Translations under genes and position numbers: made by a program
Notes under the pieces: model-generated
Databases searched by the model: none
What the model saw: the letters and a program-made list of their open reading frames with translations, nothing else
What the model was told of the DNA's origin: nothing
Shown: piece after piece, positions 5,866 to 13,522 of the stretch
Numbering within the stretch: position 1 is the stretch's first letter
Layout of the letters: every line of letters begins with the position of its first letter
Assembly (NCBI GenBank): GCA_043808325.1
Contig: JAZDEY010000071.1
Span: 1-21,881, forward strand
Source: JAZDEY01 sp043808325 [NCBI: Candidatus Eiseniibacteriota bacterium]
GTDB lineage: Bacteria; Arandabacterota; Arandabacteria; Arandabacterales
Length of the DNA stretch: 21,881 nucleotides
Direction of reading: 5' to 3'

Positions 5866-8535
5866 TTACTGGAGCAATATCATTTTTCGAGACTGAGCTG
5901 GGCCGCCTGCCTGCATCTGCAGGAAGTAGATGCCGGGGGCCGCGCGCCGGTGGTCGCCGCTATCGCCGTTGCTGCCGCTACTGCCGTCCCACGCGATCTC
6001 GTGAAGGCCCGGGCTCTGGGGTGAATCAAGGAGGGTGCTCACCAGCCGGCCCTCCACGTCGTAAACCGCGATGGAGACTCGCCGGCTCTCCGGAAGATAG
6101 AACCGCAGCGTGGTCGAGCCCACAAAAGGATTGGGGAAATTCTGATAGACGATCGGCAGGCCCGGGCGCGCGGTCCCCGGCACACCCGCATAGGAATCGA
6201 AGAAGTTGGCCCAGATGCGATAGGAACCGTAGATCGGAGGCAGCGTGAACGAGGAATAGGCAACGAGCATCTGGCCTGAAGGATCGGCGCACACCGCAGG
6301 CGCCGTCTGGGCAAATGAGGCTCTCGCAATCGCGATTCCCGTCGGATCGAGCACTGTGCCGGCCATGTCCACCTTAGCACCATAGATGTCCGGAGTGGTC
6401 GCAGCGTGGCGCTTGTCCTGCCAAACCACAAAGTACTTGAAGCCGTCAAAATCGACCGCCGGGATCGTCTGCTCGTTTGAAGCCGTTGATATGGCAATCC
6501 CCGAGGGATCAACCAGGACGCCGGCCTTGCTCAGCCTTGCACCATAGATGTCGGCATAGGGGCCGCTCCGCTTGTCCTGCCAGACAGCGAAGTAGTTGGT
6601 GCCGTCAAAGGCAAGCGCGGGCGACTCCTGGGCTCCAGCGGCCGTCGATACGGCGATGCCTGCGGCGTCGAGCACGATCCCATTGGGGGCGACGCGTGCC
6701 GCGTAGATATCGGAGGTGCCGCTGCGGTTATCCTGCCATACGACCACGTAGTTGACGCCGTCGAAGGCTACCGCAGGCTGGAGCTGATCCCCGGCGGCAA
6801 TGGATATTGCAATCCCGGTCGGGTCGAGCAAGGTCCCACCGGGGCTCACCCTCGCCCCGTAGATATCGTATGATGCGCCGCGCCGGTCTTGCCAAACCAC
6901 AAAGTAGTTGGCGCCGTCGAAGGCGACAGCCGGGTATTCCTGAGCACCGGTGGCGACAGCCACACCTATGCCCGTCGGGTCGAGAAGGTTTCCGCCCGCC
7001 GCAACCCGCGCTCCATATATGTCATAGTTGCCGTTGCGGTAGTCCTGCCATACCGTTAGGAAACCGGTCGTGCCGGAGGCAACCGCAGGATAGATCTGAT
7101 CGTTGGCGGCTTGGGACACAACAATACCGAGCGAGTCGAGCACAGCGCCATCGAGTGCCACGCGCACCGCGAAGATGTCATTGACCGAGTCCGTGCGCCA
7201 CTCGTGCCACACCGCAAGATAGTTGGCGCCGTCGGAGGCCATCGCGGGATTCGATTGAGAGCCCGCAGCGGTAGATATCGGTATCTGATGAGTGTCCAGC
7301 ACGGTTCCATCCGTTCCCACGCGGATTCCATAGATATCCTTGTGGATATTCCGGGAGTCGTGCCAGACCGTGAGGAAATTGGAGCCCGAGAAGGCAACCG
7401 CAGGAGCGTACTCCTGGCTGGCGTATCGGCTTACAGCAATGCCGGCAGGGTCGAGCACCGTGCCGCCGGGGTCAATTCGCGTTGCATAGACGTCATAGGT
7501 GCCATTGCCGCGGAAATCGTCCCAGACCACAAGGTAGTTTACTCCGTCGAAGGTTGCTGCCGGCAGGCTTTGGTCGTTCGCGGCTGCGGATATGAGGATT
7601 CCGCTGGAATCAAGTACGGCTCCGTCGGCACCTACCCTGGCGCCGTAGATATCGAGAAACGAACCGCCGCGCTTATCCTGCCAGGTCACAAGGAAGGTTG
7701 TGCCGTCGGAGGCAATCGCGGGGTAGGCCTGGTCCTCCGCCAACGAGGCTATCGCGATGCCTGAGGAATCGAGCACCGAGCCGTCGGTCGCGACGCGCGT
7801 ACCGTAGATATCAGGCTCACCATCCCGGCTATCCTGCCATGCCACCAGCCAGCTGAGGCCATCGAAGGCGACAGCCGGCACCACTTGCCCCGCGGGATCG
7901 GCACATATGGCGATCCCTGAAGGGTCGAGCACGGCGCCCGCCGCCGTGACACGGGTCCCATAGATATTTGCGACGCCGTTGCGGGAATCTACCCAAACCA
8001 CGAGATAGGATGTATCCCCGAAGGCTACGGCCGGATCGGCCTGGCCCTCGGGCGTCAGGGATACGGCTATCCCGTCCGGATCAATGATGGTCCCACTGGA
8101 ATCCACGCGGGTTCCGTAGATATCGCAGTTGGCGCCGTTGCGCGTATCCTTCCAGACAACGAAGTACCGGGCGCCGTCTGAAGCGACGGCTGGAGTCTGA
8201 TGGCTGAAGGCGTCGTTGGTGAGGGCAATGCCCGCAGGGTCAAGCACGGCCCCGTCGACCGAGACGCGCGTTCCATAAACATTGTCGGACGAGCCGACCC
8301 GCGAATCGTTCCACGCGGCGAAGTAGGCCGACCCGCCGAAAGCGACTGCCGCATTTATCTGGTAGCTCGGTGCAGGACAGTAGACAGGCTTAGCCCCAAT
8401 GTGAAAACTTGGTCCGAGGCCGGCGGAGTCAGCCCGCAGGGGTGTCACACTTAGGCAGAAAACCCCAGCTGTGGCAAACGCCAGCAAAGCCAGCCAATGC
8501 ATAGTCTTATGTGTGGTTGTCCTCTTCATCCACAT
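5866..8535 (-). CDS. Secreted 13-repeat (probable beta-propeller) protein with FlgD-like/T9SS-type C-terminal module
   Basis: The 889-residue protein has an N-terminal signal peptide: a basic start 'MKRTTTHKTMHW', a hydrophobic core 'LALLAFATAGVFCLSV', and likely cleavage after 'PLRA'. Residues 63-746 form 13 tandem repeats of 51-54 residues with the consensus 'AVAFDG.NY.VVWQD.R', '..DIYG.RV...G.VLD..' and 'GIAIS..A..Q..P', plus a partial fourteenth. The rhythm of short strands with conserved VW, DIYG and VLD suggests beta-propeller blades; this is inference. The C-terminus has 'NFPNPF', 'RFYLPESRRVSIAVYDVEGR', 'LHEIAWDG' and 'GIYFLQMQ', the FlgD-Ig/type IX-like sorting module frequent in FCB-group bacteria. 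The product is probably exported to the cell surface or released. Ligand and role are unknown. ATG 8535 is the longest start; ATG 8529 (MKRTT) gives a cleaner signal peptide and sits better relative to the -10 box. Confidence 0.85.
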   Translation of the reverse strand: MWMKRTTTHKTMHWLALLAFATAGVFCLSVTPLRADSAGLGPSFHIGAKPVYCPAPSYQINAAVAFGGSAYFAAWNDSRVGSSDNVYGTRVSVDGAVLDPAGIALTNDAFSHQTPAVASDGARYFVVWKDTRNGANCDIYGTRVDSSGTIIDPDGIAVSLTPEGQADPAVAFGDTSYLVVWVDSRNGVANIYGTRVTAAGAVLDPSGIAICADPAGQVVPAVAFDGLSWLVAWQDSRDGEPDIYGTRVATDGSVLDSSGIAIASLAEDQAYPAIASDGTTFLVTWQDKRGGSFLDIYGARVGADGAVLDSSGILISAAANDQSLPAATFDGVNYLVVWDDFRGNGTYDVYATRIDPGGTVLDPAGIAVSRYASQEYAPAVAFSGSNFLTVWHDSRNIHKDIYGIRVGTDGTVLDTHQIPISTAAGSQSNPAMASDGANYLAVWHEWRTDSVNDIFAVRVALDGAVLDSLGIVVSQAANDQIYPAVASGTTGFLTVWQDYRNGNYDIYGARVAAGGNLLDPTGIGVAVATGAQEYPAVAFDGANYFVVWQDRRGASYDIYGARVSPGGTLLDPTGIAISIAAGDQLQPAVAFDGVNYVVVWQDNRSGTSDIYAARVAPNGIVLDAAGIAVSTAAGAQESPALAFDGTNYFAVWQDKRSGPYADIYGARLSKAGVLVDPSGIAISTASNEQTIPAVDFDGFKYFVVWQDKRHAATTPDIYGAKVDMAGTVLDPTGIAIARASFAQTAPAVCADPSGQMLVAYSSFTLPPIYGSYRIWANFFDSYAGVPGTARPGLPIVYQNFPNPFVGSTTLRFYLPESRRVSIAVYDVEGRLVSTLLDSPQSPGLHEIAWDGSSGSNGDSGDHRRAAPGIYFLQMQAGGPAQSRKMILLQ
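6298..8349 (-). repeat. Thirteen tandem coding repeats of about 158 bp
   Basis: The repeated units encode blades of 51-54 residues, each starting near 'AVAFDG' and ending in 'Q..P'. Spacing is regular: 2052 bp over 13 units. The copies are diverged at the DNA level. Units 9-12 look the most alike, for example 'ANYFVVWQDRRGASYDIYGA' against 'VNYVVVWQDNRSGTSDIYAA', which suggests more recent duplication or gene conversion there. Confidence 0.85.
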
Positions 8536-8537
8536 CT

Positions 8538-8546
8538 ATTATACCA
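8538..8546 (-). promoter_or_regulatory. Extended -10 element (TGGTATAAT) touching the start of the repeat-protein gene
   Basis: On the minus strand a perfect TATAAT (8543-8538) is preceded by TGG, giving an extended -10. It ends only 2 nt before ATG 8535, so transcription would begin at or inside the first codons. That favours ATG 8529 or a leaderless mRNA. No good -35 is seen. Confidence 0.45.
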
Positions 8547-8596
8547 CATTCTCGCCGCCGATTCGACCGCCATCTTTCGTCATCTGCCAAAACCCC

Positions 8597-8625
8597 TTGA
8601 ATGGGAATGGGCCTTGAAGTAGACT
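8597..8625 (+). promoter_or_regulatory. Possible promoter for the phasin-like gene
   Basis: TTGAAT (8597-8602) and TAGACT (8620-8625) are separated by 17 bp, each matching 4 of 6 consensus bases. It faces the gene starting at 8667 and is divergent from the repeat-protein promoter. The sequence match alone is weak. Confidence 0.3.
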
Positions 8626-8666
8626 GAGGATGAGGGACATACGGCTCAAAGAAGGAGGTGGAGTCC

Positions 8667-8993
8667 ATGTCGGTTCTCAAGAAGATGATGTTGCTCGGGG
8701 TTGGTGTGGCGACCGTCACCAAGGAAAAGGCCGAAGAGATAGTCGAGGACCTCATCAAGCGTGGCGAGGTTGCAAGCGCGGACAAGGCCAAGGTGATTGA
8801 CGAGATCCAAGAAAAAGCGCAGGCCGCCACGGCCGAAATTCGGAAAATGATCGACGAGCGGGTCGATGCCGTGTCGAAGAAGCTGCACTGGCTTGATGAT
8901 ATGCGGAAGCTCCAGGGCCAGGTCCAGGAACTGAATTCCCGGCTCGCCGAGATCGAGAAGAACTTGAAGGAACGGGAAGCCAAGGGCAACTAG
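8667..8993 (+). CDS. Small phasin-like coiled-coil protein
   Basis: The product has 108 residues from ATG 8667. That start is chosen over GTG 8658 because the excellent Shine-Dalgarno AAGGAGGTG (8652-8660) would overlap the GTG but sits 6-8 nt before the ATG. A short hydrophobic N-terminus ('MSVLKKMMLLGVGVATVT') is followed by long amphipathic helices: 'KEKAEEIVEDLIKRGEVASA', 'ERVDAVSKKLHWLDDMRKLQ', then heptad-like 'VQELNSRLAEIEKNLKE'. This layout matches short phasin-like proteins (COG3937 type) annotated as polyhydroxyalkanoate granule regulators; the biochemical role is unproven for most of them. No PHA synthase is in the window. The gene precedes a UbiB-family kinase by 130 bp on the same strand. 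Confidence 0.7.
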   Translation: MSVLKKMMLLGVGVATVTKEKAEEIVEDLIKRGEVASADKAKVIDEIQEKAQAATAEIRKMIDERVDAVSKKLHWLDDMRKLQGQVQELNSRLAEIEKNLKEREAKGN

Positions 8994-9004
8994 CAGCGGG
9001 GCAA

Positions 9005-9047
9005 GAGCGCCGCAACGAGCGCTCGATAGGGCTGCAAAGAGTGCAGC
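9005..9047 (+). other. Two adjacent stem-loops between the phasin-like gene and ubiB
   Basis: The first stem is gagcgc (9005-9010) with gcgctc (9019-9024). The second is gctgca (9031-9036) with tgcagc (9042-9047) and a 5-nt loop. Neither is followed by a T-run. They may act as RNA processing or partial termination structures in the gap. Confidence 0.3.
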
Positions 9048-9123
9048 GAAGCCTGTTCCGAAACATAGATGGTCCGGTGCGCCGGCTTACTCGAGGGCTT
9101 ACTCACGGGGAAGGTGAAGTAGT

Positions 9124-10785
9124 TTGCCCACCCTCAGGATTCAGCGGAGACTCAAGAGCGTAGGGCGATTCCGGCAGATCATGGTCGTCCTTGCGAAATA
9201 CGGTTTTGGCGAGGTGCTCGCGCGCGGCCATCTGCCCTTCCACGTGAGAGCCCTGGTTAGAAGGCACATCCCCCCGAGGAGTTTGGGGCCCGAGAGACTC
9301 AGGCTCGCCCTCGAAGAGCTCGGGCCGACCTTTATCAAGCTGGGTCAGGCCTTGAGTACGCGGTCCTATCTGCTTCCTCCGGACTACGCGGCCGAACTGG
9401 CCAAGCTGCAGGACAGGGTCAGTCCCTTCCCGTTTGAGGATGTAGAGCGGATCATCCAGGCCGATTTCGGCAAGCAGCCCGCCGACCTTTTCGAAGAGTT
9501 CGACAGCGAGCCCTTCGCTTCTGCCTCGATTGCCCAGGTGCACATGGCGACGCTTCCCACGGGCGAGCGGGTCTGTGTTAAAGTGGAACGGCCCGCGGTC
9601 CGGGACCTATTTGCCCTCGATATCATGATCTTGAAGGACCTTGCGCGGCTGCTTGAGACCCATGTGCCCGAGTCCCGCCAGTATGATCCGGTGGGAATCG
9701 TAAGAGAGTTCGAGAGAACCTCGCGGCGCGAGGTGGACTTCACGATTGAAGCCAACAGCATCGGAGTCTTCGCGCGGAACTTCGCAGATGACCCGACGAT
9801 TCAGATACCCCGGGTTTTCGCCCATTACTCCTCGTCGCGGGTGCTCACCACCGAATTCATTGACGGCATCAAGATCTCGGACGTGGAAAGACTCAGGGCG
9901 GCCAATCTCGATACTGCGGCAATTGCCAGGTCCGGCGCGCGGGCTGTCCTGAAGCAGGTCTTCGATTATGGCTTCTTCCACGCCGATCCTCATCCCGGCA
10001 ACCTCTTCGTGACCTGTGACGGCAAGATTGCCCCGGTGGATTTCGGCATTGTGGGCAGGCTCACGCGGGATGAGATCAACCACATAGCCGAGCTCCTGAT
10101 CGGAATCGTAGAAGGTGACGTGGAAGACGTGGTCGCCGTGATGGAGAAGCTCCGCATGCTTCCCCATGACGTCGAGCGGCGGGACGTGCTTGAAGAGATC
10201 ATGCTCCTAACCGAGAAGTATGCCTCGAAGACACTCGGAGAGCTCAACATCAAGGAGGTCTTCTCCGAGCTGATGTCCTTCATGCGGCGTTACAGGATAC
10301 GGATGCGCACCGAGTTCTTGCTCCTCGGCAAGTCCCTCTCGATATATGAAGAGGTGGGCCGCATGCTTGACCCCGAGTTCAGTATGATGGAGGAAGCCAA
10401 GCCCTACGTGCGGAAGCTGTTGAGGCGCAAACACATTCTCTCGGCGATCTTGGGAAGACGCGCCAAGGGCATCGGGGATATGATATCGAAGATCTCGTCG
10501 ATCCCCTCTGACCTTGCGAACATCCTGACCCTGGCCAGGGAAGGCAGGCTCAAGATCGAGTTTGAGCATGTCGGCCTCGAGAAACTGACGGGCGAGATCG
10601 AAAAGGCGAGTAACCGCATCTCTTTTAGTCTCCTGGTCGCAGCCCTGGTGGTGGCCTCATCCCTGGTGCTCTTGCGCCAGGGCGGCGGGCTTGCTTCCCG
10701 GGCCTTCGGTGTGGCGGGCTTCCTCTTCGGAGCCGTGGTCGGCATCTGGCTTCTCATAGGTATCATCCGATCGGGCAAAGTGTGA
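9124..10785 (+). CDS. ubiB: UbiB/ABC1/AarF-family atypical protein kinase-like ATPase
   Basis: This 553-residue member of the ADCK/UbiB family supports isoprenoid-quinone or other lipid metabolism at the membrane and binds ATP in an unusual kinase fold. All diagnostic motifs are present: the KxGQ motif 'FIKLGQALSTR' (Lys72-Gln75), the alanine-rich loop 'FASASIAQVH' (131-140) in place of the glycine-rich loop, the ATP lysine in 'VCVKVERP' (Lys153), the catalytic 'HADPHPGNLF' (286-295), and 'VDFGIVG' with the metal-binding DFG (306-308). Two C-terminal membrane helices follow ('SLLVAALVVASSLVLL' and 'GVAGFLFGAVVGIWLLIGII'). The start is TTG with purine-rich ggggaagg 6-13 nt upstream. Only 1 bp separates its stop from the LysE gene. 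No ubiquinone or menaquinone biosynthesis genes are nearby. Confidence 0.92.
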   Translation: MPTLRIQRRLKSVGRFRQIMVVLAKYGFGEVLARGHLPFHVRALVRRHIPPRSLGPERLRLALEELGPTFIKLGQALSTRSYLLPPDYAAELAKLQDRVSPFPFEDVERIIQADFGKQPADLFEEFDSEPFASASIAQVHMATLPTGERVCVKVERPAVRDLFALDIMILKDLARLLETHVPESRQYDPVGIVREFERTSRREVDFTIEANSIGVFARNFADDPTIQIPRVFAHYSSSRVLTTEFIDGIKISDVERLRAANLDTAAIARSGARAVLKQVFDYGFFHADPHPGNLFVTCDGKIAPVDFGIVGRLTRDEINHIAELLIGIVEGDVEDVVAVMEKLRMLPHDVERRDVLEEIMLLTEKYASKTLGELNIKEVFSELMSFMRRYRIRMRTEFLLLGKSLSIYEEVGRMLDPEFSMMEEAKPYVRKLLRRKHILSAILGRRAKGIGDMISKISSIPSDLANILTLAREGRLKIEFEHVGLEKLTGEIEKASNRISFSLLVAALVVASSLVLLRQGGGLASRAFGVAGFLFGAVVGIWLLIGIIRSGKV

Positions 10786-10786
10786 T

Positions 10787-11443
10787 ATGTTGGGTTTCCT
10801 CGCCATCTTCTGGGCCTCTTTTCTAATTGGGTTCTCGGGTGCGCTAATGCCGGGGCCGATGCTGAGCGTGACCATCAGAGAGGCCGGCAGGCGCGGCACG
10901 CGTGCGGGTCCGTTGATCGTGTTGGGGCACGGCATCATCGAAATCGCAATCACGGTCGCGCTCATACTTGGCGTTTCATCCTTCGTGCAGGACATCAGGC
11001 TGAGAAGAATCATAGCCATTGTCGGTGGAGCCTTTCTGGCCTGGATGGGTATAGGCATGCTTCGAAAGCTCCGGACGGTCGGCCATGATATAGCTGCAGT
11101 CGATAACCGCCCGCCTAGGGGCAGCACTGCGCCGGTGCTTCTCGGCATGTCGACCACGCTCTCCAACCCGTACTGGTTCGGTTGGTGGGGAAGCATCGGT
11201 ACAAGTCTACTGGTTCCCCTGTATGCCGGTGGTCTGAAAGGCGTCATCGCCTTCGTCGCAGGTCATATATCCTCTGATCTTGCCTGGTACACCATCGTTG
11301 CTTACCTTGTCTCCCTCGGCCTGAGCTACAACAAGGGAAGCTGGTACCGAATCACCTTCGGCGTGTGTGGAGTCTTTCTCGCAGTCGCGGGCTTGGCTTT
11401 CGCCGCTTGGGGCGTTTTTCATTGGCTGTGGCTGAAGACTTAG
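10787..11443 (+). CDS. LysE/RhtB-family amino-acid exporter
   Basis: The 218-residue, strongly hydrophobic protein has about six predicted membrane segments. The family's N-terminal signature is visible as 'FLIGFSGALMPGPMLSVTIR' (a P-G-P turn after helix 1). Helix 2 follows ('IVLGHGIIEIAITVALILGV') and then 'AIVGGAFLAWMGIGML' before the central cytoplasmic loop. Family members export amino acids or small metabolites by proton antiport; the substrate here is unknown. It starts 1 bp after the ubiB stop and ends 9 bp before the deacetylase, so all three are probably co-transcribed. Confidence 0.85.
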   Translation: MLGFLAIFWASFLIGFSGALMPGPMLSVTIREAGRRGTRAGPLIVLGHGIIEIAITVALILGVSSFVQDIRLRRIIAIVGGAFLAWMGIGMLRKLRTVGHDIAAVDNRPPRGSTAPVLLGMSTTLSNPYWFGWWGSIGTSLLVPLYAGGLKGVIAFVAGHISSDLAWYTIVAYLVSLGLSYNKGSWYRITFGVCGVFLAVAGLAFAAWGVFHWLWLKT

Positions 11444-11452
11444 GGACAAACC

Positions 11453-12325
11453 ATGAAGCTTGTCTGGTCGGATGCTTACGAAGTCGAACTCTTCGGCCAT
11501 GTTTTCCCGATCACGAAGTACAGACTGGTCAAGGATGCTCTGCTTGCGCAGGGGCTCGCGACCGAAGAGGATCTTGTGGCCGCGCGGCGTGCCAGCGGCG
11601 TGGATCTCGTGCTCGTTCACACCCCCGAGTACGTCGACGACCTCATCAATCTCCGTTGGACCGAGAGAACCTCGAGATCGGAGATGGCGCTCACGCCCGA
11701 GATTGTCAATGCATACATGGTCGCGACCGGAGGCACGATCGCAGCCTCCGATCTGGCGCTCCGTGACGGGATCTCGATCCACCTCGGTGGAGGCTACCAT
11801 CACTCCTTCCCGGATCATGCCGAAGGCTTCTGCTACGTGAACGATGTGGCGGTGGCAATCTCCAGGCTCAGACGCAGATCCTGCATAGTCGACTGCGATC
11901 TGCATCAGGGAAACGGAACCGCCTTTATCTTTTCGGGAGTGCCGGAGGTTTTCACCTTCTCGATTCACCAGGAGAACAACTACCCACTCAAGCAACGCAG
12001 CGACCTGGACATAGGCCTGCCCGACGGCGCGGACGACACCATGTACCTCAGGGAATTGGGGGTTGTGGGCGACATCCTGGACTCGCATAAGCCCGAGATC
12101 TGTTTCTACCTGGCCGGCGCCGATCCTTACGAGGGTGACGTGCTGGGTGGGCTTGCGCTTACCAAGGAGGGCTTGAGAATGCGGGATCTACTGGTGTTTG
12201 AGGAGTGCCGCAGACGGAGCATCCCGGTGTGCGTGGTGCTTGCCGGCGGCTATGCCTCCCGGGTCGAGGATGTGGTTGACATACATGTAGGTACGGTAGC
12301 CGAGGCCAAACGGATCTTTGCCTAG
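11453..12325 (+). CDS. Class IV (HDAC11-like) histone deacetylase-family hydrolase
   Basis: This 290-residue zinc-dependent deacylase has the complete arginase/deacetylase active site: the paired histidines in 'LGGGYHHSF' (His116, His117), zinc ligands Asp149 and His151 in 'IVDCDLHQGNGT', the third ligand Asp224 in 'GADPYEGDVLGG', and the catalytic Tyr267 in 'LAGGYA'. The stretches 'EGDVLGGLALTKEGL' and 'RDLLVFEECRRRSIPV' follow HDAC11-type enzymes more than acetoin-utilisation proteins. Family substrates include acetyl-lysine, long-chain fatty-acyl lysine and acetylpolyamines; none can be assigned here. It lies 9 bp after the LysE-type exporter and 136 bp before moxR, so it probably ends this transcription unit. 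Confidence 0.93.
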   Translation: MKLVWSDAYEVELFGHVFPITKYRLVKDALLAQGLATEEDLVAARRASGVDLVLVHTPEYVDDLINLRWTERTSRSEMALTPEIVNAYMVATGGTIAASDLALRDGISIHLGGGYHHSFPDHAEGFCYVNDVAVAISRLRRRSCIVDCDLHQGNGTAFIFSGVPEVFTFSIHQENNYPLKQRSDLDIGLPDGADDTMYLRELGVVGDILDSHKPEICFYLAGADPYEGDVLGGLALTKEGLRMRDLLVFEECRRRSIPVCVVLAGGYASRVEDVVDIHVGTVAEAKRIFA

Positions 12326-12395
12326 ATTTGTCGCCTTCCCCAGGGAACCGTCTCGCAGGAGAATTGTTAAAGAGATGTACGTTGCCGAAAGCCTG

Positions 12396-12416
12396 AGGCA
12401 TCTCAGAGTGATGCCT
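12396..12416 (+). other. Stem-loop in the leader of the moxR-bat operon
   Basis: The arms aggcatc (12396-12402) and gatgcct (12410-12416) pair exactly around a 7-nt loop, and a GCC/GGC extension outside could lengthen the stem. There is no T-run. It sits 45 bp upstream of the moxR ATG, so it may be a leader structure or a weak terminator for the deacetylase gene. Confidence 0.35.
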
Positions 12417-12461
12417 GCGGGCTGCATCCGGGATCAAGATCAGACCTGAAAGGAGAGAAGC

Positions 12462-13451
12462 ATGCAGCTCGACATCCTTGCCCTCAATGAGAGGATAAGA
12501 GCCGAGAGAGGTTTCGTCGATGCCATCCAAGGCCAGATTGAGAAGGTTATCGTAGGTCAGAAGCAGGTGATCGAACGCCTGCTGGTTGCGCTCCTGTGCC
12601 AGGGGCACGTACTGATCGAGGGCGTGCCCGGCCTCGCCAAGACCCTGGCCGTCAAGACGCTCTCAGACACCATCCGGACCAAATTCCAGCGAATCCAGTT
12701 CACACCCGATCTGCTCCCGGCCGACCTTATCGGAACGCTTATCTATGATCAGAAAGAGGGCGCTTTTAAGGTGCGCAAGGGGCCGATCTTTGCCAACCTG
12801 ATTCTGGCCGATGAGATCAACCGGGCGCCCGCCAAGGTCCAGAGCGCTCTCCTTGAGGCAATGCAGGAGCGCCAGGTCACAATTGGAGACACCACCTTCA
12901 AGCTGACCGAGCCCTTCCTTGTGATGGCCACGCAGAATCCGATCGAACAGGAAGGGACCTATCCCTTGCCCGAGGCCCAGGTGGACCGCTTCATGCTTAA
13001 GGTGGTAATCGATTATCCGCCGCGCGAAGACGAGCTGCAGATTCTCCGGCGGATGACCAAGTCGGACCTTCCGACGGCCCAGAGCGTTGCAAGTCCCGAG
13101 ACCATACTGAAGGCCAGGGGAATCATAAACGACATCTACGTCGATGAGAAGATCGAGAACTACATCGTCGACATAGTGATGGCTACTCGCAAGCCTGCCG
13201 AGTTCGGACTCAAAGACATGGAAAACCTGATCGAGTACGGGGCATCTCCCAGGGCAAGCATCTACCTTACGATGGGAGCCAAGGCTTTTGCCTTCCTGCG
13301 CGGCCGGGGCTACGTGACCCCGGAGGATGTGCGGGCGATCGGGATGGAAGTCTTGCGGCATAGAATCATCCCGTCCTATGAAGCCGAAGCCGAGAGCATC
13401 ACGACTGAGACCATCGTAACCAAGATCTTTGAGACCGTGGAAATGCCGTAG
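12462..13451 (+). CDS. moxR: MoxR-family AAA+ ATPase
   Basis: The product has 329 residues. It shows Walker A 'GVPGLAKT' (54-61), Walker B 'LILADEIN' (113-120), the sensor-1 region 'VMATQNPIEQEGTYPLPEAQ' from residue 154, and the C-terminal lid domain with 'ASPRASIYL'. MoxR ATPases act as chaperones that assemble or activate complexes containing VWA proteins. Here the DUF58 and two VWA genes follow directly, so these are the probable partners. A good Shine-Dalgarno (aaaggagag) stands before the ATG. It is the first gene of the 8.4-kb Bat operon. Confidence 0.95.
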   Translation: MQLDILALNERIRAERGFVDAIQGQIEKVIVGQKQVIERLLVALLCQGHVLIEGVPGLAKTLAVKTLSDTIRTKFQRIQFTPDLLPADLIGTLIYDQKEGAFKVRKGPIFANLILADEINRAPAKVQSALLEAMQERQVTIGDTTFKLTEPFLVMATQNPIEQEGTYPLPEAQVDRFMLKVVIDYPPREDELQILRRMTKSDLPTAQSVASPETILKARGIINDIYVDEKIENYIVDIVMATRKPAEFGLKDMENLIEYGASPRASIYLTMGAKAFAFLRGRGYVTPEDVRAIGMEVLRHRIIPSYEAEAESITTETIVTKIFETVEMP

Positions 13452-13491
13452 GGCACGCAGGGCGCCGGCTCCGGCCGGTGGGCACGGGCAC

Positions 13492-13520
13492 GAGGGGCGC
13501 GAGGGAGCACGAGGGAGCGC
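13492..13520 (+). repeat. GAGGG micro-repeat in the moxR-DUF58 gap
   Basis: Three roughly 10-bp units, each beginning GAGGG (at 13492, 13501 and 13511), run up to the DUF58 start codon. Each could serve as a Shine-Dalgarno-like site; the last is best placed for ATG 13523. Confidence 0.4.
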
Positions 13521-13522
13521 GA

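Noticed and set aside
6298-8349. Regular DNA repeats considered as a CRISPR or satellite array
   Set aside because: The period is about 158 bp, a continuous reading frame runs through all units, and conservation follows codons. These are protein repeats.
11207-12088. Minus-strand open frame of 293 codons
   Set aside because: It is antisense to the LysE and deacetylase genes, both of which are strongly supported.
12663-13361. Minus-strand open frame of 232 codons
   Set aside because: It is antisense to moxR, which has intact Walker motifs.
13478-13522. Upstream ATG for the DUF58 gene
   Set aside because: It would add 15 residues coded by repetitive GAGGG sequence. The ATG at 13523 has a well-placed Shine-Dalgarno and the usual family N-terminus.
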